Part shown: in pieces, positions 50,726 through 61,225 of the stretch
Layout of the letters: each line of letters starts with the position of its first letter
Position numbering within the stretch: the stretch's first letter is position 1
DNA from: Halobellus sp. Atlit-31R
Lineage (GTDB): Archaea; Halobacteriota; Halobacteria; Halobacteriales; Haloferacaceae
Assembly (NCBI GenBank): GCA_003665935.1
Contig: QPLR01000001.1
Location: 496,001-560,000, forward strand
Direction of reading: 5' to 3'
Length of the DNA stretch: 64,000 bases
Position numbers and translations under genes: made by a program
Notes under the pieces: generated by a model
Told to the model about the DNA's origin: nothing
The model's database searches: none
Seen by the model: the letters and a program-made list of their open reading frames with translations, nothing else

Positions 50726-52633
50726 TCACGCGAACAGGAAGATCAGAACGCTCACCGCGACGGCCGCGAGGATGATCGAGACCGCGAACGCGCCGCCCAT
50801 CGCGACGACCGCGTTCGCGTGGCTGGCCAGCGTCTCGGTGCGGTCGTTGCCGAAGACGGTCACCTCCGCGCGCTCGACGGCGACGCCCGCCTCGACCGGT
50901 TCCAGATCCGCGCGAGCCGCTTCGATGAGGTCGCAGACGAGCGTTCGGAGGTCGTCCCACTCGATGGCGGCCCCGACCTGATTGTCCGCCTCGACGGTGT
51001 TGACGATGTGCGTGTCGGTCGTCATCACCTCCGCCTCGTCGACCGGGCCCGTCTCGACGAGCGCGTCGACGAGTTCGCCCCGCAGGCCGGGTTCCATATT
51101 GTTGCCGTCGACGAGCACGTACGCCGTCTCCTGGCCGTCCACCGCGGTGACAGCGACGCGCACTCCGAGGGGGCCGATCCCGTCGGTCGGCCCCCAGTCG
51201 GTCTCGTCCCAAGCGACACCCAGACGAGGCGCGTGGCGGTCGGCCGTCGAGAGCCGCTGGCCGGAGACGCTGGCCGCGCCGATCATATCGAACGCGCGCT
51301 GGGAGCCGGGGGTGACGTGCCCCAGATCCGGCCCGTTCAGTCCGTCGTTGGAGTTGTGGGCGTCGACGAGGACGACGTCGTCGAGCCCGTTCGTCCGGGC
51401 TTCTGCCGCCGTCGAGAGGCCGACGCCGTACTCGACGTCGTCGGCGAAACCGGGCGCGTACGTCGAGATCAAGAGCGCGTCGTCGCCGAAGGCCTGCCCG
51501 AGCATCGACGCCTCGCCGGACTGGGTTCGGACGCTCCGCGTGGCCTCGTTCGCGTAGGAGATCCGGTCGGCAGCGGCGTTCGCGGCGTCCAAGATGCTGT
51601 CGACCTCCCCCTCGGTCACGAGGTTGAAGTCGTGGCCGGCGGTGGCGTGCGGCGGGAAGACGAGCGCCGAGCAGTCCCCGGCGACCCGTTCGGGAAAGTT
51701 GCCGCCGCCGATCTCGCCCATCGGGCCGGGGTGGATCATCGGGAGGACGAACCGGGCCTTCTCCTCGCCGGCCGCCGTGCGGAACGAGAGGACCGAGACG
51801 GGGACGATCGCCTCCTCGCCGAGCTGCTGGAAGAACTCCTCGAGTTCGCGTGAGCCCTCGGCGACGTGGCCGACGAAGCCGCGGAGGAAGTCGAGCAGCG
51901 AGACGCCGAGACTCCGCCGCCACGGGCGGTCGACGGCGACGACGAACGCGTACACCGAGAGCGCGTAGAGGCCGCACGTGACCGCGAGCAGGAGGAAGTG
52001 CTCCGCGGAGATCGCGGAGAACTCCGCCGGCGCGTCCGACGAGCGCGCGAGGTACGGCATCAGGTACGCGTCGAGGACGGTGCCCCCGACGGAGAGCAGT
52101 CGGAGCGTGCCGCTGTAGATGAAAAGCAGCACGGCGGCGGCGACGGTCTGGATGCTCGCCGGGATCGCCGCGACGAGGAGCGACGACCGCGAGACCGCCA
52201 TCACGACGAGCAGTCGGAAGGCGAACACCGACGCGAGCGCGACCACGAGCGCGTCGAAGACGAACTGCTGTCCGAGCCCCGTAAACACCGAGACGATGGC
52301 GGCGAGCGTGACGATCACCACGACGATGATCTCCGAAACCAACGCAAGCAGCGAGGAGCGGTTCCACGTCAGTTTCCCGCCGACGAACCGGTCGACACCC
52401 GTCGTTCCGAACGCGGCGACGACGGTCGGGACGCCGATGAAGAAGATGCCCTCCCAGGCGTCGCGGCCGAGGAAGAACAGGCCGCGCCAGGTGCGCGCGT
52501 ACGCGCCGGAGTCGAACGCGGCGACGCCCGCGAGCGCCGCCAAGAGGAGCGCGAAGGCGAGACTGGAGTACCAACTCGGCGCGCGAAAGATAAATCGCGA
52601 GAGCCCGGCGAGGTCGCTTTGTGTCGAGGTCAT
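50726..52633 (-). CDS. DUF2070 family membrane protein
   Basis: A 635-residue archaeal protein. Residues about 15-265 contain about six or seven membrane helices; residues about 270-600 are a soluble acidic domain (EEFFQQLGEEAIVPVSVLSF, PMIHPGPMGEIGGGNFPERV, VLVDAHNSNDGLNG, VMTTDTHIVNTVEADNQVG) with conserved His and Asp residues that could bind metal; a last helix ends the chain. The family is archaeal and of unknown function. The HPGPxGExGGGN motif suggests a phosphoesterase-like active site, an inference. Confidence 0.88.
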   Translation of the reverse strand: MTSTQSDLAGLSRFIFRAPSWYSSLAFALLLAALAGVAAFDSGAYARTWRGLFFLGRDAWEGIFFIGVPTVVAAFGTTGVDRFVGGKLTWNRSSLLALVSEIIVVVIVTLAAIVSVFTGLGQQFVFDALVVALASVFAFRLLVVMAVSRSSLLVAAIPASIQTVAAAVLLFIYSGTLRLLSVGGTVLDAYLMPYLARSSDAPAEFSAISAEHFLLLAVTCGLYALSVYAFVVAVDRPWRRSLGVSLLDFLRGFVGHVAEGSRELEEFFQQLGEEAIVPVSVLSFRTAAGEEKARFVLPMIHPGPMGEIGGGNFPERVAGDCSALVFPPHATAGHDFNLVTEGEVDSILDAANAAADRISYANEATRSVRTQSGEASMLGQAFGDDALLISTYAPGFADDVEYGVGLSTAAEARTNGLDDVVLVDAHNSNDGLNGPDLGHVTPGSQRAFDMIGAASVSGQRLSTADRHAPRLGVAWDETDWGPTDGIGPLGVRVAVTAVDGQETAYVLVDGNNMEPGLRGELVDALVETGPVDEAEVMTTDTHIVNTVEADNQVGAAIEWDDLRTLVCDLIEAARADLEPVEAGVAVERAEVTVFGNDRTETLASHANAVVAMGGAFAVSIILAAVAVSVLIFLFA

Positions 52634-52660
52634 CGTGAGCGGGGGACGAGCGGGGGCGTC

Positions 52661-53209
52661 TTACTCACAGATGGCGACGAAGTTGCGGAACACTTCTTCG
52701 CCGCGTTCGGTGTGGGCGACCTCGGGGTGCCACTGCACGCCGTAGAGGTCGCGGTCGGTGTCGCTCATCGCTTCGACGTCGCAGACGTCGGACGTCGCCG
52801 TTCGGGTGAAGCCCTCGGGGACCGCTTTCACTTCGTCGGCGTGGCTCGCCCAGACGCGCGTCTCGGGCGCGAGCGAGCCGACGAGCGGGTCGTCCTCGTC
52901 GAGGATCCGGACGTCGACGTCGGCGTAGCCGCCGTAGTCGCCGGAGCCGACCGAGCCGCCGAGTTCGGCCGCGAGGATCTGCATCCCGAGACAGATCCCG
53001 AAGACCGGGACGTCGAGGTCGAGGTAGTCGCGACAGTTGCCGATGCGGTCCATATCCGGGCCGCCGGAGAGGACGACGCCGTCGGCGTCGATCTCTGCAG
53101 CGGGCGTGTCGTTGTCGAGGAGTTCGACGTCGACGTCGAGGTCGCGGAGCGCGCGCCGTTCCAGATGGGTGAACTGGCCGTGGTTGTCGATGACGACGAT
53201 GCGGGTCAT
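52661..53209 (-). CDS. guaAA: GMP synthase glutaminase subunit A
   Basis: A 182-residue class I glutamine amidotransferase: FGICLGMQILAAELGG holds the nucleophile Cys (residue 73), VWASHADEVKAVPEGF the conserved SHxD, and GVQWHPEVAHTERGEEVF the His-Glu pair. In archaea GMP synthase is split; this subunit feeds ammonia to the XMP-aminating subunit encoded elsewhere. ATG at 53209 (MTRIVVIDNHGQFTHLE) is the family start. It lies 27 bp before the DUF2070 gene on the same strand and may share a transcript with it. Confidence 0.94.
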   Translation of the reverse strand: MTRIVVIDNHGQFTHLERRALRDLDVDVELLDNDTPAAEIDADGVVLSGGPDMDRIGNCRDYLDLDVPVFGICLGMQILAAELGGSVGSGDYGGYADVDVRILDEDDPLVGSLAPETRVWASHADEVKAVPEGFTRTATSDVCDVEAMSDTDRDLYGVQWHPEVAHTERGEEVFRNFVAICE

Positions 53210-53386
53210 CAGTTGGAGACTCGTACAGCGAAGGAGGGCAAAAAGCGCCCGGTCTGGAGACGACACACACCGAAGGCGATGCGGGCGGCCGTGGATCGCA
53301 GACTGACACCGCCGGCCGTCGCCGGAGTTCCCGCCCAGTCGGGACGATGCTAGAAATTAACAAGCTCGTAGCCGCGAGACCGGCGT

Positions 53387-53821
53387 ATGCACCTACTGCT
53401 ACCCTTCGACATCGTACCCGTCGAGAGTCAGGTGCCACAGAGCGCGTTCGGCGTCACACCGGCGAGCGAGCGGGCGGTCCGGTACGCTTTCGACGTATTC
53501 GGCGGTCGGGACGGTCTCGAGGTCACCGCGATCGAGCTTTCGACCGAGACGATCAGTCTCGAAGAGAATCTGGGCGTCGCCGAGATCCGCTCGATCGCGA
53601 CTGAGGTGGGCGTCGACGCCGACGTCGCGAAACACTCCGTGATCGGCGTGGACTCGATGGCCGCCCTCCGGGCGGAGATCTTGGACGTGGTCGACAGCGA
53701 GGACGTCGACACGGTGGTGATGGGCTACCGGGACGGCTCGTTCGCCGACGCGGCGTTCTCGGGCAGCACTCCCGAGCGGATTCTCGAAACACGGGGCGTG
53801 CCGGTCGTACTCGTTCCCTGA
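53387..53821 (+). CDS. Universal stress protein (UspA family)
   Basis: A 144-residue single Usp domain: LLPFDIVPVESQVPQSAFGV stands for the first strand, VTAIELST the second, VVMGYRDGSFADAAFSGSTPERIL the nucleotide-binding end, and VPVVLVP the last strand. The consensus ATP motif Gx2Gx9GS/T is only partly kept (GYRDGSF then GSTPE), so nucleotide binding is uncertain. It stands alone and converges on the HNH gene; a TTAACA box about 30 nt upstream fits a leaderless mRNA. Confidence 0.85.
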   Translation: MHLLLPFDIVPVESQVPQSAFGVTPASERAVRYAFDVFGGRDGLEVTAIELSTETISLEENLGVAEIRSIATEVGVDADVAKHSVIGVDSMAALRAEILDVVDSEDVDTVVMGYRDGSFADAAFSGSTPERILETRGVPVVLVP

Positions 53822-53824
53822 CCC

Positions 53825-54421
53825 TCACGAGTCGTCGGCGTCGCGCCGCTCGCGCGCGGTGGCGAACCCGAACTCGGTCTGTTCCCTCGAGCGCCGCTCC
53901 TCGCGGGCGGCGAACGCTTCGGGGGCGGGTTCGGCGTCGTCGTCGATCCGGGCGAAGGAGTTGTGGATCTTCGCGTGACACCACCGGCAGAGCGCGACCG
54001 TGATCTCGTGACTCGGTGTCGCGTCGGGGTCGCCAGCGTCGCCGGCATTGCCGCCGCTTTCGGGGTCGTCGCCGACCGCTCTGCCGCGGCCGCTCGCGCT
54101 CTCGCCGTAGGAGAGGTGGTGTTCTTCGAGGAGCGGCCGCGAGCCGTCGTGCGCCATCGGCACCGATTCGAGCCCGCAGCGGACGCACTCGCGGCCGTCC
54201 GTGGTCGATCGGTAGTGCGGACAGTCGCGGAACTCACAGCCTTCGTCGGCAGCGACGCAGTCGTAGTCGGCCGCACGGCGCGCCGCGGCGAACTCGGGGT
54301 CGTCGCCGGCGCGGCTCAGCGCGAAGCGACAGCGGCCGTCGCCCGTGAGATGGTCGCAGACGCCCGCGTGGTCGTGTGGGTCGTCGACGCCGACCGGCGT
54401 TCCCGTGGGCGTCTCCTGCAT
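53825..54421 (-). CDS. Cys-rich HNH-nuclease-like protein
   Basis: A 198-residue protein. The N-terminal part has many Cys/His (VCDHLTGDGRC, CEFRDCPHY, CVRCGLESVPM), probably two zinc sites. The HNH core follows: LLEEHHLSYGE, then ITVALCRWCHAKIHNSF, separated by a Gly/Asp-rich loop. It may cut DNA or only bind it. The start at 54421 (MQETPTG) is chosen because the upstream extension is basic and overlaps the divergent DUF192 promoter. Conserved in haloarchaea as far as I recall. Confidence 0.75.
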   Translation of the reverse strand: MQETPTGTPVGVDDPHDHAGVCDHLTGDGRCRFALSRAGDDPEFAAARRAADYDCVAADEGCEFRDCPHYRSTTDGRECVRCGLESVPMAHDGSRPLLEEHHLSYGESASGRGRAVGDDPESGGNAGDAGDPDATPSHEITVALCRWCHAKIHNSFARIDDDAEPAPEAFAAREERRSREQTEFGFATARERRDADDS

Positions 54422-54504
54422 ACGTCTCCGCAGCGTCGCCAGCGAGTTGAATCCGCCGGTGCGTCGCGTCCGATACCACAGCGGGCGGGGGCGCATCCGT
54501 GCGA

Positions 54505-54510
54505 TTTATT
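54505..54510 (+). promoter_or_regulatory. TATA box of the DUF192 gene
   Basis: TTTATT lies 24-29 nt before the GTG at 54534, within the divergent spacer, and suits a leaderless mRNA. Confidence 0.55.
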
Positions 54511-54533
54511 CCGCCGCCGAGCGAGCGTCGCGT

Positions 54534-54881
54534 GTGCGACTCGAACACCGACGAGACGGGGACAGTCGGACGCTCGCCAGCGACGTCGAGGTCGTCGACA
54601 CGTTTCTCTCGAAGGCGCGCGGGCTGATGTTTCGACGGTCGGTCCCGGACGACTACGCGATGGTGTTCCGGTTCGCGGAGGCGGGCGAGCGCGACCTCCA
54701 TATGGTGTTCGTCCCCTTCGACCTCGACGCGCTGTGGCTCGTCGACGACGAGGTGAGAGCGAAGCAGCGCCTCCGTGCGTGGCGCGGCCTCGGGGCCGAG
54801 ACCGCCGACACCGTCGTCGAACTACCCGCAGGAGCCGCCGCCGACGTCGAGCCCGGCGATACGGTCCGTATGGTCGAGTGA
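54534..54881 (+). CDS. DUF192 family protein
   Basis: A 115-residue protein with the DUF192 layout: VEVVDTFLSKARGLMFRRSV (residues about 19-38; usual form AxTxxxRxxGLMxR), MVFVPFDLDALWLVDDEV for the central FxFxxxxxxxFxD strand, and VVELPAGAAADVEPGDTVRM at the end. Function unknown across bacteria and archaea; the bacterial members are often exported but no signal is seen here. GTG start. Confidence 0.85.
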   Translation: MRLEHRRDGDSRTLASDVEVVDTFLSKARGLMFRRSVPDDYAMVFRFAEAGERDLHMVFVPFDLDALWLVDDEVRAKQRLRAWRGLGAETADTVVELPAGAAADVEPGDTVRMVE

Positions 54882-54937
54882 CCGCGGGATCGGAGCCGAC
54901 CGGGAGCGAAGCGGGACTGCTTGTCGGGAGGCGTTAG

Positions 54938-54946
54938 TTTAAATAT
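54938..54946 (+). promoter_or_regulatory. TATA box upstream of the isopropylmalate/citramalate synthase gene
   Basis: TTTAAATAT predicts transcription start near 54968, just before the ATG of a 9-codon mini-ORF at 54974 and 13 nt before the synthase GTG at 54981. Confidence 0.6.
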
Positions 54947-54980
54947 CTGTACGTCCACAGTCCGTGTGAGCACATGACTC

Positions 54981-56552
<1,572 letters not shown>

Positions 56553-56670
56553 CGTCGGCGCAGCGACGCCGACGTTCGATTCTGATCGATCAGCGACGCG
56601 TCCAGTGGTCTGAGCGAGCGGTCGTGAGACGCGAGAACGAACGCGTCGCTCGGCGGTGTAGAAGACGGAG

Positions 56671-56755
56671 CGCCGAGGGTGAGATTTGAACTCACGTGTC
56701 CGAATGGACAGCAGATTTCGAATCTGCCGCCTTGGCCGGGCTAGGCTACCTCGGC
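56671..56755 (-). tRNA. tRNA-Ser (anticodon CGA)
   Basis: The minus strand folds as an 85-nt tRNA. The acceptor stem is GCCGAGG (5', ending at 56755) with CCTCGGC (3', ending at 56672), and the discriminator is G. The anticodon arm reads GCAGAT-TTCGAAA-TCTGC with CGA in the loop. There is a long variable arm (TGTCC-ATTC-GGACA) typical of tRNA-Ser, and the T-arm is GTGAG-TTCAAAT-CTCAC. CCA is not encoded and no intron is seen. Confidence 0.95.
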
Positions 56756-56823
56756 TACACCAACAGTTGGACGGCGACCCGTTTAATCGGTTTCGATTTT
56801 CCGAGCCGGTCGGCGCCGCCGCG

Positions 56824-58602
56824 TCAGTCGGCGGTACGGGGGAACGTGAGGCGAACGACGCTTGCCCCCCCGGAATCTGCGCCGGTCGAGTCCGCGTGAC
56901 GACCGCCGTCGGTGCTCTGCGCGGTGGCGTCCACAGGCGATCGATCGCCTTCGGCTGCGGAGTCGGCGACGACGCCGGCCGCGTCGTCCCACTCGGGCCC
57001 GTCCGCGAAGTCGAGTGTGCCCCCGTTCTCGATCACGCACCAGTAGGCGAGCCAGAGGCCGAGTCCTTCGGCGTGCTGGAGTGGCGTCTCCGATCCGGCC
57101 GCGAGAGTCTCACGCTCGACGGCCGGAATCCCCGCGCCGTTCGATTCGATCCGGACGACGACGTCGTCGTCGGCCTCGACGGCGACCCGGACGAGGAGAT
57201 CGTCGCGGTCCGCTTGCGAGACGAGCAGTTCGAGCAGTTCCTCCACGGCTGTCGCGAGCGCCCCGGCGGCCGTGAGTTCCGCCTCTGCTCGCGCTGCGCC
57301 GTCGAACCGGATCGCGGCGTCGGGGTAGATCCGTCTGGCCTGGTGGACGACGCTGTCGACGAGTTCGGTCACGTCGTGTGTCGTCGGCGTTCGCGCGTGT
57401 GAGTCGTCGAGTTTGGACACTTTTCGCGCCTTGTCGCTGACGGTGAGGAGGTCGTCTGTGCGATTCAGGATCGACTCCGCGGCCCGCGCCGTCTCCTCCG
57501 TCGACCCCGACGCGACGAGGTCGGCGTATCCGCGGACGACGTTCATATCGTTCCGGAGATTGTGTCGCAGGACGCGGTTCGCCACCTCCAGACGCTGCTC
57601 GTACCGACGCCGGCTGGTGACGTCGCGCAGCGCCACGGCGTATCCGATCTCGTCGCTGCGCTCGTCCTGTAGTTCGGAGACGCGGACGTCGTACGCGAAC
57701 GCGTTCGTGTCGGCGATCGTCGTCCCGTGCAGCTGGTCGAACGAGCAGTCGGGAAACGCTCGCTCGATCGGTTGTCCGGGCTCGGGCGCGGGATCGAGCA
57801 CGCGGCGAGCGATGTCGTCGGCGTCGACGACGGTGCGGTCGGAGTTGAGCACGACGAGCCCGTCGCCCATCGCTTGCAGCGCCTGTCGCCGGGCGATCGG
57901 GACGCGCTCGAGGAGATCGAAGTAGTAGAGCCCGAGGACGAGCACGACGCCGGTGAACGTGAACACGAACGGTGTCAGGTCGACGCCGGGAATCGGGCTC
58001 ACGCCGGCTGTGAAGGCCAAGTTCGTGAGAAACGGTGGCACGGGTGCGACCAGCAGCACGGCCACCTGTTTCCAGTAGACGAGCGACCAGCGGAGGCCGA
58101 CGAGGAAGATCAGCCCCATCCCGAGCCCGACCGCGACGTACGCGAGAACGATGTGTGCGAGGTAGAGCGGACCCAACACGGCGTCGAGTCCCGAGCCGGC
58201 AACGGCGGTCGCTCCCGGTGGGATCGCCCAGACGAGGCCGTGCGAACCGTTCGTCGCGACCGCGAAAGCGACGAGCAGTGGTTCGACGGCGAGGAGTCCG
58301 ACGCGGCCGGGCGTCACCCACTGGGAGTGGCTGACGTACTGCGCGACGAAGATGAGCCAGAGGACCGGAACCGCCGTCGAGGCGGCGAAGGAGATTTTCC
58401 ACCAAAGCGCTTGCGCCGCCACGGAGTCGAACCCCAACTGGATCGAGTACGCGAGTGCGGAGATCCCGACCGCAATGTGGAGCACCGTGATCTCCGGCCC
58501 GCAGCGGAGGTCGCTGTGGCGCCATCCGAGAGTCGCCACCGCTGCGTAGACGGCGACAGTCACGAAGCCGACCGCGGAGATCGCAGTGAGTGTCCACGAC
58601 AT
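56824..58602 (-). CDS. Sensor histidine kinase with 7TM N-terminal region
   Basis: A 592-residue protein. Residues 1-215 hold seven hydrophobic helices of the histidine-kinase N-terminal 7TM type. Residues about 230-340 are a PAS domain (RRQALQAMGDGLVVLNSDRTVVDAD split). The H-box is RVLRHNLRNDMNVVRGYADL, with the phospho-acceptor His near residue 351. The ATPase domain shows VRIESNGAGIP (a weak N box/G1; usual DNG reads SNG) and GLGLWLAYWCVIENGGTL. A cognate response regulator is not adjacent. The tail is Ala/Asp-rich. Confidence 0.88.
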   Translation of the reverse strand: MSWTLTAISAVGFVTVAVYAAVATLGWRHSDLRCGPEITVLHIAVGISALAYSIQLGFDSVAAQALWWKISFAASTAVPVLWLIFVAQYVSHSQWVTPGRVGLLAVEPLLVAFAVATNGSHGLVWAIPPGATAVAGSGLDAVLGPLYLAHIVLAYVAVGLGMGLIFLVGLRWSLVYWKQVAVLLVAPVPPFLTNLAFTAGVSPIPGVDLTPFVFTFTGVVLVLGLYYFDLLERVPIARRQALQAMGDGLVVLNSDRTVVDADDIARRVLDPAPEPGQPIERAFPDCSFDQLHGTTIADTNAFAYDVRVSELQDERSDEIGYAVALRDVTSRRRYEQRLEVANRVLRHNLRNDMNVVRGYADLVASGSTEETARAAESILNRTDDLLTVSDKARKVSKLDDSHARTPTTHDVTELVDSVVHQARRIYPDAAIRFDGAARAEAELTAAGALATAVEELLELLVSQADRDDLLVRVAVEADDDVVVRIESNGAGIPAVERETLAAGSETPLQHAEGLGLWLAYWCVIENGGTLDFADGPEWDDAAGVVADSAAEGDRSPVDATAQSTDGGRHADSTGADSGGASVVRLTFPRTAD

Positions 58603-58809
58603 ACGAGAGTAGTGTCGTCTTGTCCCGAAGTGGGCCTGCTACATCAAACCACCAGTCAATCCGGCGGTGCAGAATCGACTGACGGGGCGAGAACAGACGA
58701 CGCAGGCCGCGGCAGCGAGCCACGCGACTGCGCCGGGGACAGGGACCGCCGCGAGCGATCCGGGAGAGCCAATACCGGTGGCGCGCAGAGTCGAGTAGAG
58801 TCTCCGAGA

Positions 58810-59505
58810 ATGAGGGAACTACGCAACTCGAAGGCGGGCGACCGACCGGATCTCGATCACCAGTCGCTCACGGCAACCGATCGGCGAGTGCTCGCCTGGC
58901 TCGGCGTGAATCTGGTCGTCTTCGGCCACGTCGTCCTCTTCGAGACGCCGCTGTGGCTGACGTACGCCTACAACGGCTTGCTGTATCTCGTCGGCGTCGG
59001 CATCGCGTGGCGCTCCCCACAGATACGCGACGTCTTCGTTCTCGGGAGCGTCGCGGGCGTACTCGAGGTGGGCGTCGACGCGTTTCTCGTCTCGACCGGA
59101 TCGCTCGTGTATCCGCAGTCGCTGCCGATGCTCGTTAGCTCGCCGCTGTACATGCCGATCGCGTGGGCGCTCGTCGTCACCTACTTCGGCTATCTCGGTC
59201 GCCGTCTCGCTGCGGTCGCCGGTCCCGTGGCGGCCACCGTCGGGCCGGCCGTGTCCGCGATGCTGCTCGTCGGTGGCTTCGAGTACGGGGCACACTACGC
59301 CGGAATCTGGAGCTACGCGACCGCCCCGTTCGCGATGCTCGGGACCGTTCCGGCGTTCATCGTCGTCGCCGAGGGCGCGATGTTCGCGGCGCTCTACTGG
59401 ATCGTCAGACTGCGGCGGCCGCTGCTCGGTGGCGTCGGCTTCGCAGCCGTGATCTCGGTCTGTTACGTCGGGAGCTACACGCTCTTCGCTGCGCTGGGCG
59501 GCTGA
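58810..59505 (+). CDS. Six-helix membrane protein, unknown function
   Basis: A 231-residue protein from ATG at 58810. The first 25 residues are polar; then about six helices follow (LAWLGVNLVVFGHVVLF, AYNGLLYLVGVGIAW, VFVLGSVAGVLEVGVDAFLV, MPIAWALVVTYFGYLG, AATVGPAVSAMLLVGG, FAMLGTVPAFIVVAEGAMFA). Conserved-looking motifs EVGVDAFLV and GGFEYGAHYAGIWSY carry charged residues inside the membrane and could form a cofactor or substrate site. I recall a haloarchaeal DUF family with this pattern. It is transcribed divergently from the histidine kinase gene. Confidence 0.75.
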   Translation: MRELRNSKAGDRPDLDHQSLTATDRRVLAWLGVNLVVFGHVVLFETPLWLTYAYNGLLYLVGVGIAWRSPQIRDVFVLGSVAGVLEVGVDAFLVSTGSLVYPQSLPMLVSSPLYMPIAWALVVTYFGYLGRRLAAVAGPVAATVGPAVSAMLLVGGFEYGAHYAGIWSYATAPFAMLGTVPAFIVVAEGAMFAALYWIVRLRRPLLGGVGFAAVISVCYVGSYTLFAALGG

Positions 59506-59533
59506 GAGGGAGTCCGGACCGACAGCGAGTCGC

Positions 59534-60106
59534 TCAGAGAGCCCGTAACACGAGCGTCGCCGTCGTCGACTCCGCGGGCGAGACGATCCGCACTCGAACG
59601 ACGGCAGCGACGACGGCCGTCTCGCCCGCTCGCTCCTGGACGACGACCCCGTCGACCGCCCGGCACGGACCGAACTCGCGGCCACGACCGCCGGGGCAGC
59701 GCTCGTCCGCCCACGCGGCCGCGGCCGCGTCGTCCGCCGTCACCGTCAGCGCTCGCTCCTCAGCGGCGTGCGCCGCTTCCAGTCGGCCGGCGTCGGCGTC
59801 GACGGCGGTCCAGATGCGGTCGGCAACCGCCTGCCGGTCACGCCAGCGAGCGCCTCGCGCCGGTTCCGACTGCGCGTCACGGACGGCCGCTCGGAACGAC
59901 GCGGTCAGGCTTCGATCGATCTCTGCGAGCGAGGCGACGTCCACTGCGCCGGCCGTCGTCCGGTCGGCGTCGTAGCCCAACTGCGCGTACGCGAGCGTCA
60001 TCGAGAGCAACGCGACAGCGACGACCGCGGCCGCAACGAGGACGATCTGCCCGCGGTCGTCGGTTCGAAACGCGCTCGACGGTGCACGCGACGAGCGACG
60101 GCTCAC
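59534..60106 (-). CDS. Pseudopilin-like secreted protein (pilus operon, last gene)
   Basis: A 190-residue protein from GTG at 60106. A basic start then RTDDRGQIVLVAAAVVAVALL is a class III (type IV pilin-like) signal: basic residues, DRGQ, then a hydrophobic helix. The outer domain is acidic and helical with one CPGG and one GPC that could form a disulfide. It overlaps the upstream gene by 4 bp. It probably belongs to an archaeal pilus or adhesin structure built with the TadC protein encoded at the head of this operon. Confidence 0.75.
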   Translation of the reverse strand: MSRRSSRAPSSAFRTDDRGQIVLVAAAVVAVALLSMTLAYAQLGYDADRTTAGAVDVASLAEIDRSLTASFRAAVRDAQSEPARGARWRDRQAVADRIWTAVDADAGRLEAAHAAEERALTVTADDAAAAAWADERCPGGRGREFGPCRAVDGVVVQERAGETAVVAAVVRVRIVSPAESTTATLVLRAL

Positions 60107-60519
60107 GGGTACCACACCCGGAGCGTGACCGTACACCGCCCCGTCGCGAGCGACGCACGCCCGGACGGAACGCCGTTCGGCGACGGCGGGCCGACCGTTC
60201 CGTGGGGAAGCGTGAGGCGTCCGAGTGCGCCCGCTGGTAGGACGGCATCTAGCCGCGCACGGAGCGCGGAGCGTTCGGTCGCGAACGCGCCCGGCGACCG
60301 GCACGCCGCCGCGAGTCGACTGTGTCCCGCTCCGGCCGACGGTTCGGCGTCGAGTACCGCGAGCGCGTCGGCGGCGGTTCGGTCGAAATCCGCCCCGGTC
60401 TCGCTCTCTGCCGTCGGCAGCCAGAGGAAGCCGGCGACGACTGAGAGGATCAACAGTGCGCCCACGACGGCCTCGATGAGCGAGGTCGCGAGCTGCGCCC
60501 GATCGGCGGTCTCACGCAC
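60103..60519 (-). CDS. Pseudopilin-like secreted protein
   Basis: A 138-residue protein from GTG at 60519. RETADRAQLATSLIEAVVGALLILS has the short polar leader, RAQ in place of DRGQ, a glutamate inside the hydrophobic helix (as E5 of type IV pilins), and no further membrane helix. The outer part has two cysteines (AACRSP, GRCTVTLRV). It overlaps its upstream neighbour by 8 bp and its downstream one by 4 bp, implying coupled translation. Confidence 0.75.
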   Translation of the reverse strand: MRETADRAQLATSLIEAVVGALLILSVVAGFLWLPTAESETGADFDRTAADALAVLDAEPSAGAGHSRLAAACRSPGAFATERSALRARLDAVLPAGALGRLTLPHGTVGPPSPNGVPSGRASLATGRCTVTLRVWYP

Positions 60520-61225
60520 CGACGCTCACCTCCAGTCGCTCGGCGCTGGCGTTCGTCGTCCGCCGCGAGACGGTCACTGTCCCGGAGGGGGACGAGGCGG
60601 CTCCGCGGTCCGACTCGAACGCGATCACGAGCGGCCGGACGTCGGGAACGGCGACGGAGTAGTCGCCGGAGAGGCCGGACGGGTCGTGCAGGACGATCCG
60701 TCCGCCGGCTCGGACAGTCGTCACGCCGCGGGCGCGGCCGGCGTCGATCGAGACGTTCACGCGGCCGGCGTGGTGGCGCAGCGTGAGGTCGCGGCGCTCC
60801 GAGAGGTCGACGGCGGTGGTCTCGCGGTGGGTGCGTTCGACGCGAACGGTGCGCGCGACGCGTTCGACGTCCGGGTCGTCGACGTGTCGCTCGTCGGCGG
60901 CGAGACGCCCGCGCGCAGCGACGACGTCGCCGCCGAGTCGGACGCGGATCGGTCGCCCCCGGATCGAGGGCACCGTCGCGTCGAGGGCGGTGGCGCTGAG
61001 GTTTCGCACCGCTGCCGAACGGATCACGTTCGGACCCCGCGTGTGTGCCGCATCGGCGGCAGTCAGATGCTCGGCGAGGCGCGCTGCGGCGTGCGTCGTC
61101 TCCGGCGTCCGGTCGGCGTCGGTGAGCGCATCGTTCGCGAGCGTGACGCCGCCGACGGTCACCGTCGTCACCACGACGACGGCCACGGCGAAGCCGATCA
61201 GGTTCGCCTGAGCGCGTGCGGTCAC
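60512..61225 (-). CDS. Pseudopilin-like secreted protein
   Basis: A 237-residue protein from GTG at 61225. TARAQANLIGFAVAVVVVTTVTV is a pilin-like N-terminal helix with ARAQ before it. The outer domain is beta-rich (RPIRVRLGGDVVAARG, HHAGRVNVSIDAGRARGVTTV, RIVLHDPSGLSGDYSV) without cysteines. Length and layout fit a minor pilin or adhesin. Overlaps the repeat-bearing gene by 4 bp and the next by 8 bp. Confidence 0.75.
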   Translation of the reverse strand: MTARAQANLIGFAVAVVVVTTVTVGGVTLANDALTDADRTPETTHAAARLAEHLTAADAAHTRGPNVIRSAAVRNLSATALDATVPSIRGRPIRVRLGGDVVAARGRLAADERHVDDPDVERVARTVRVERTHRETTAVDLSERRDLTLRHHAGRVNVSIDAGRARGVTTVRAGGRIVLHDPSGLSGDYSVAVPDVRPLVIAFESDRGAASSPSGTVTVSRRTTNASAERLEVSVGA

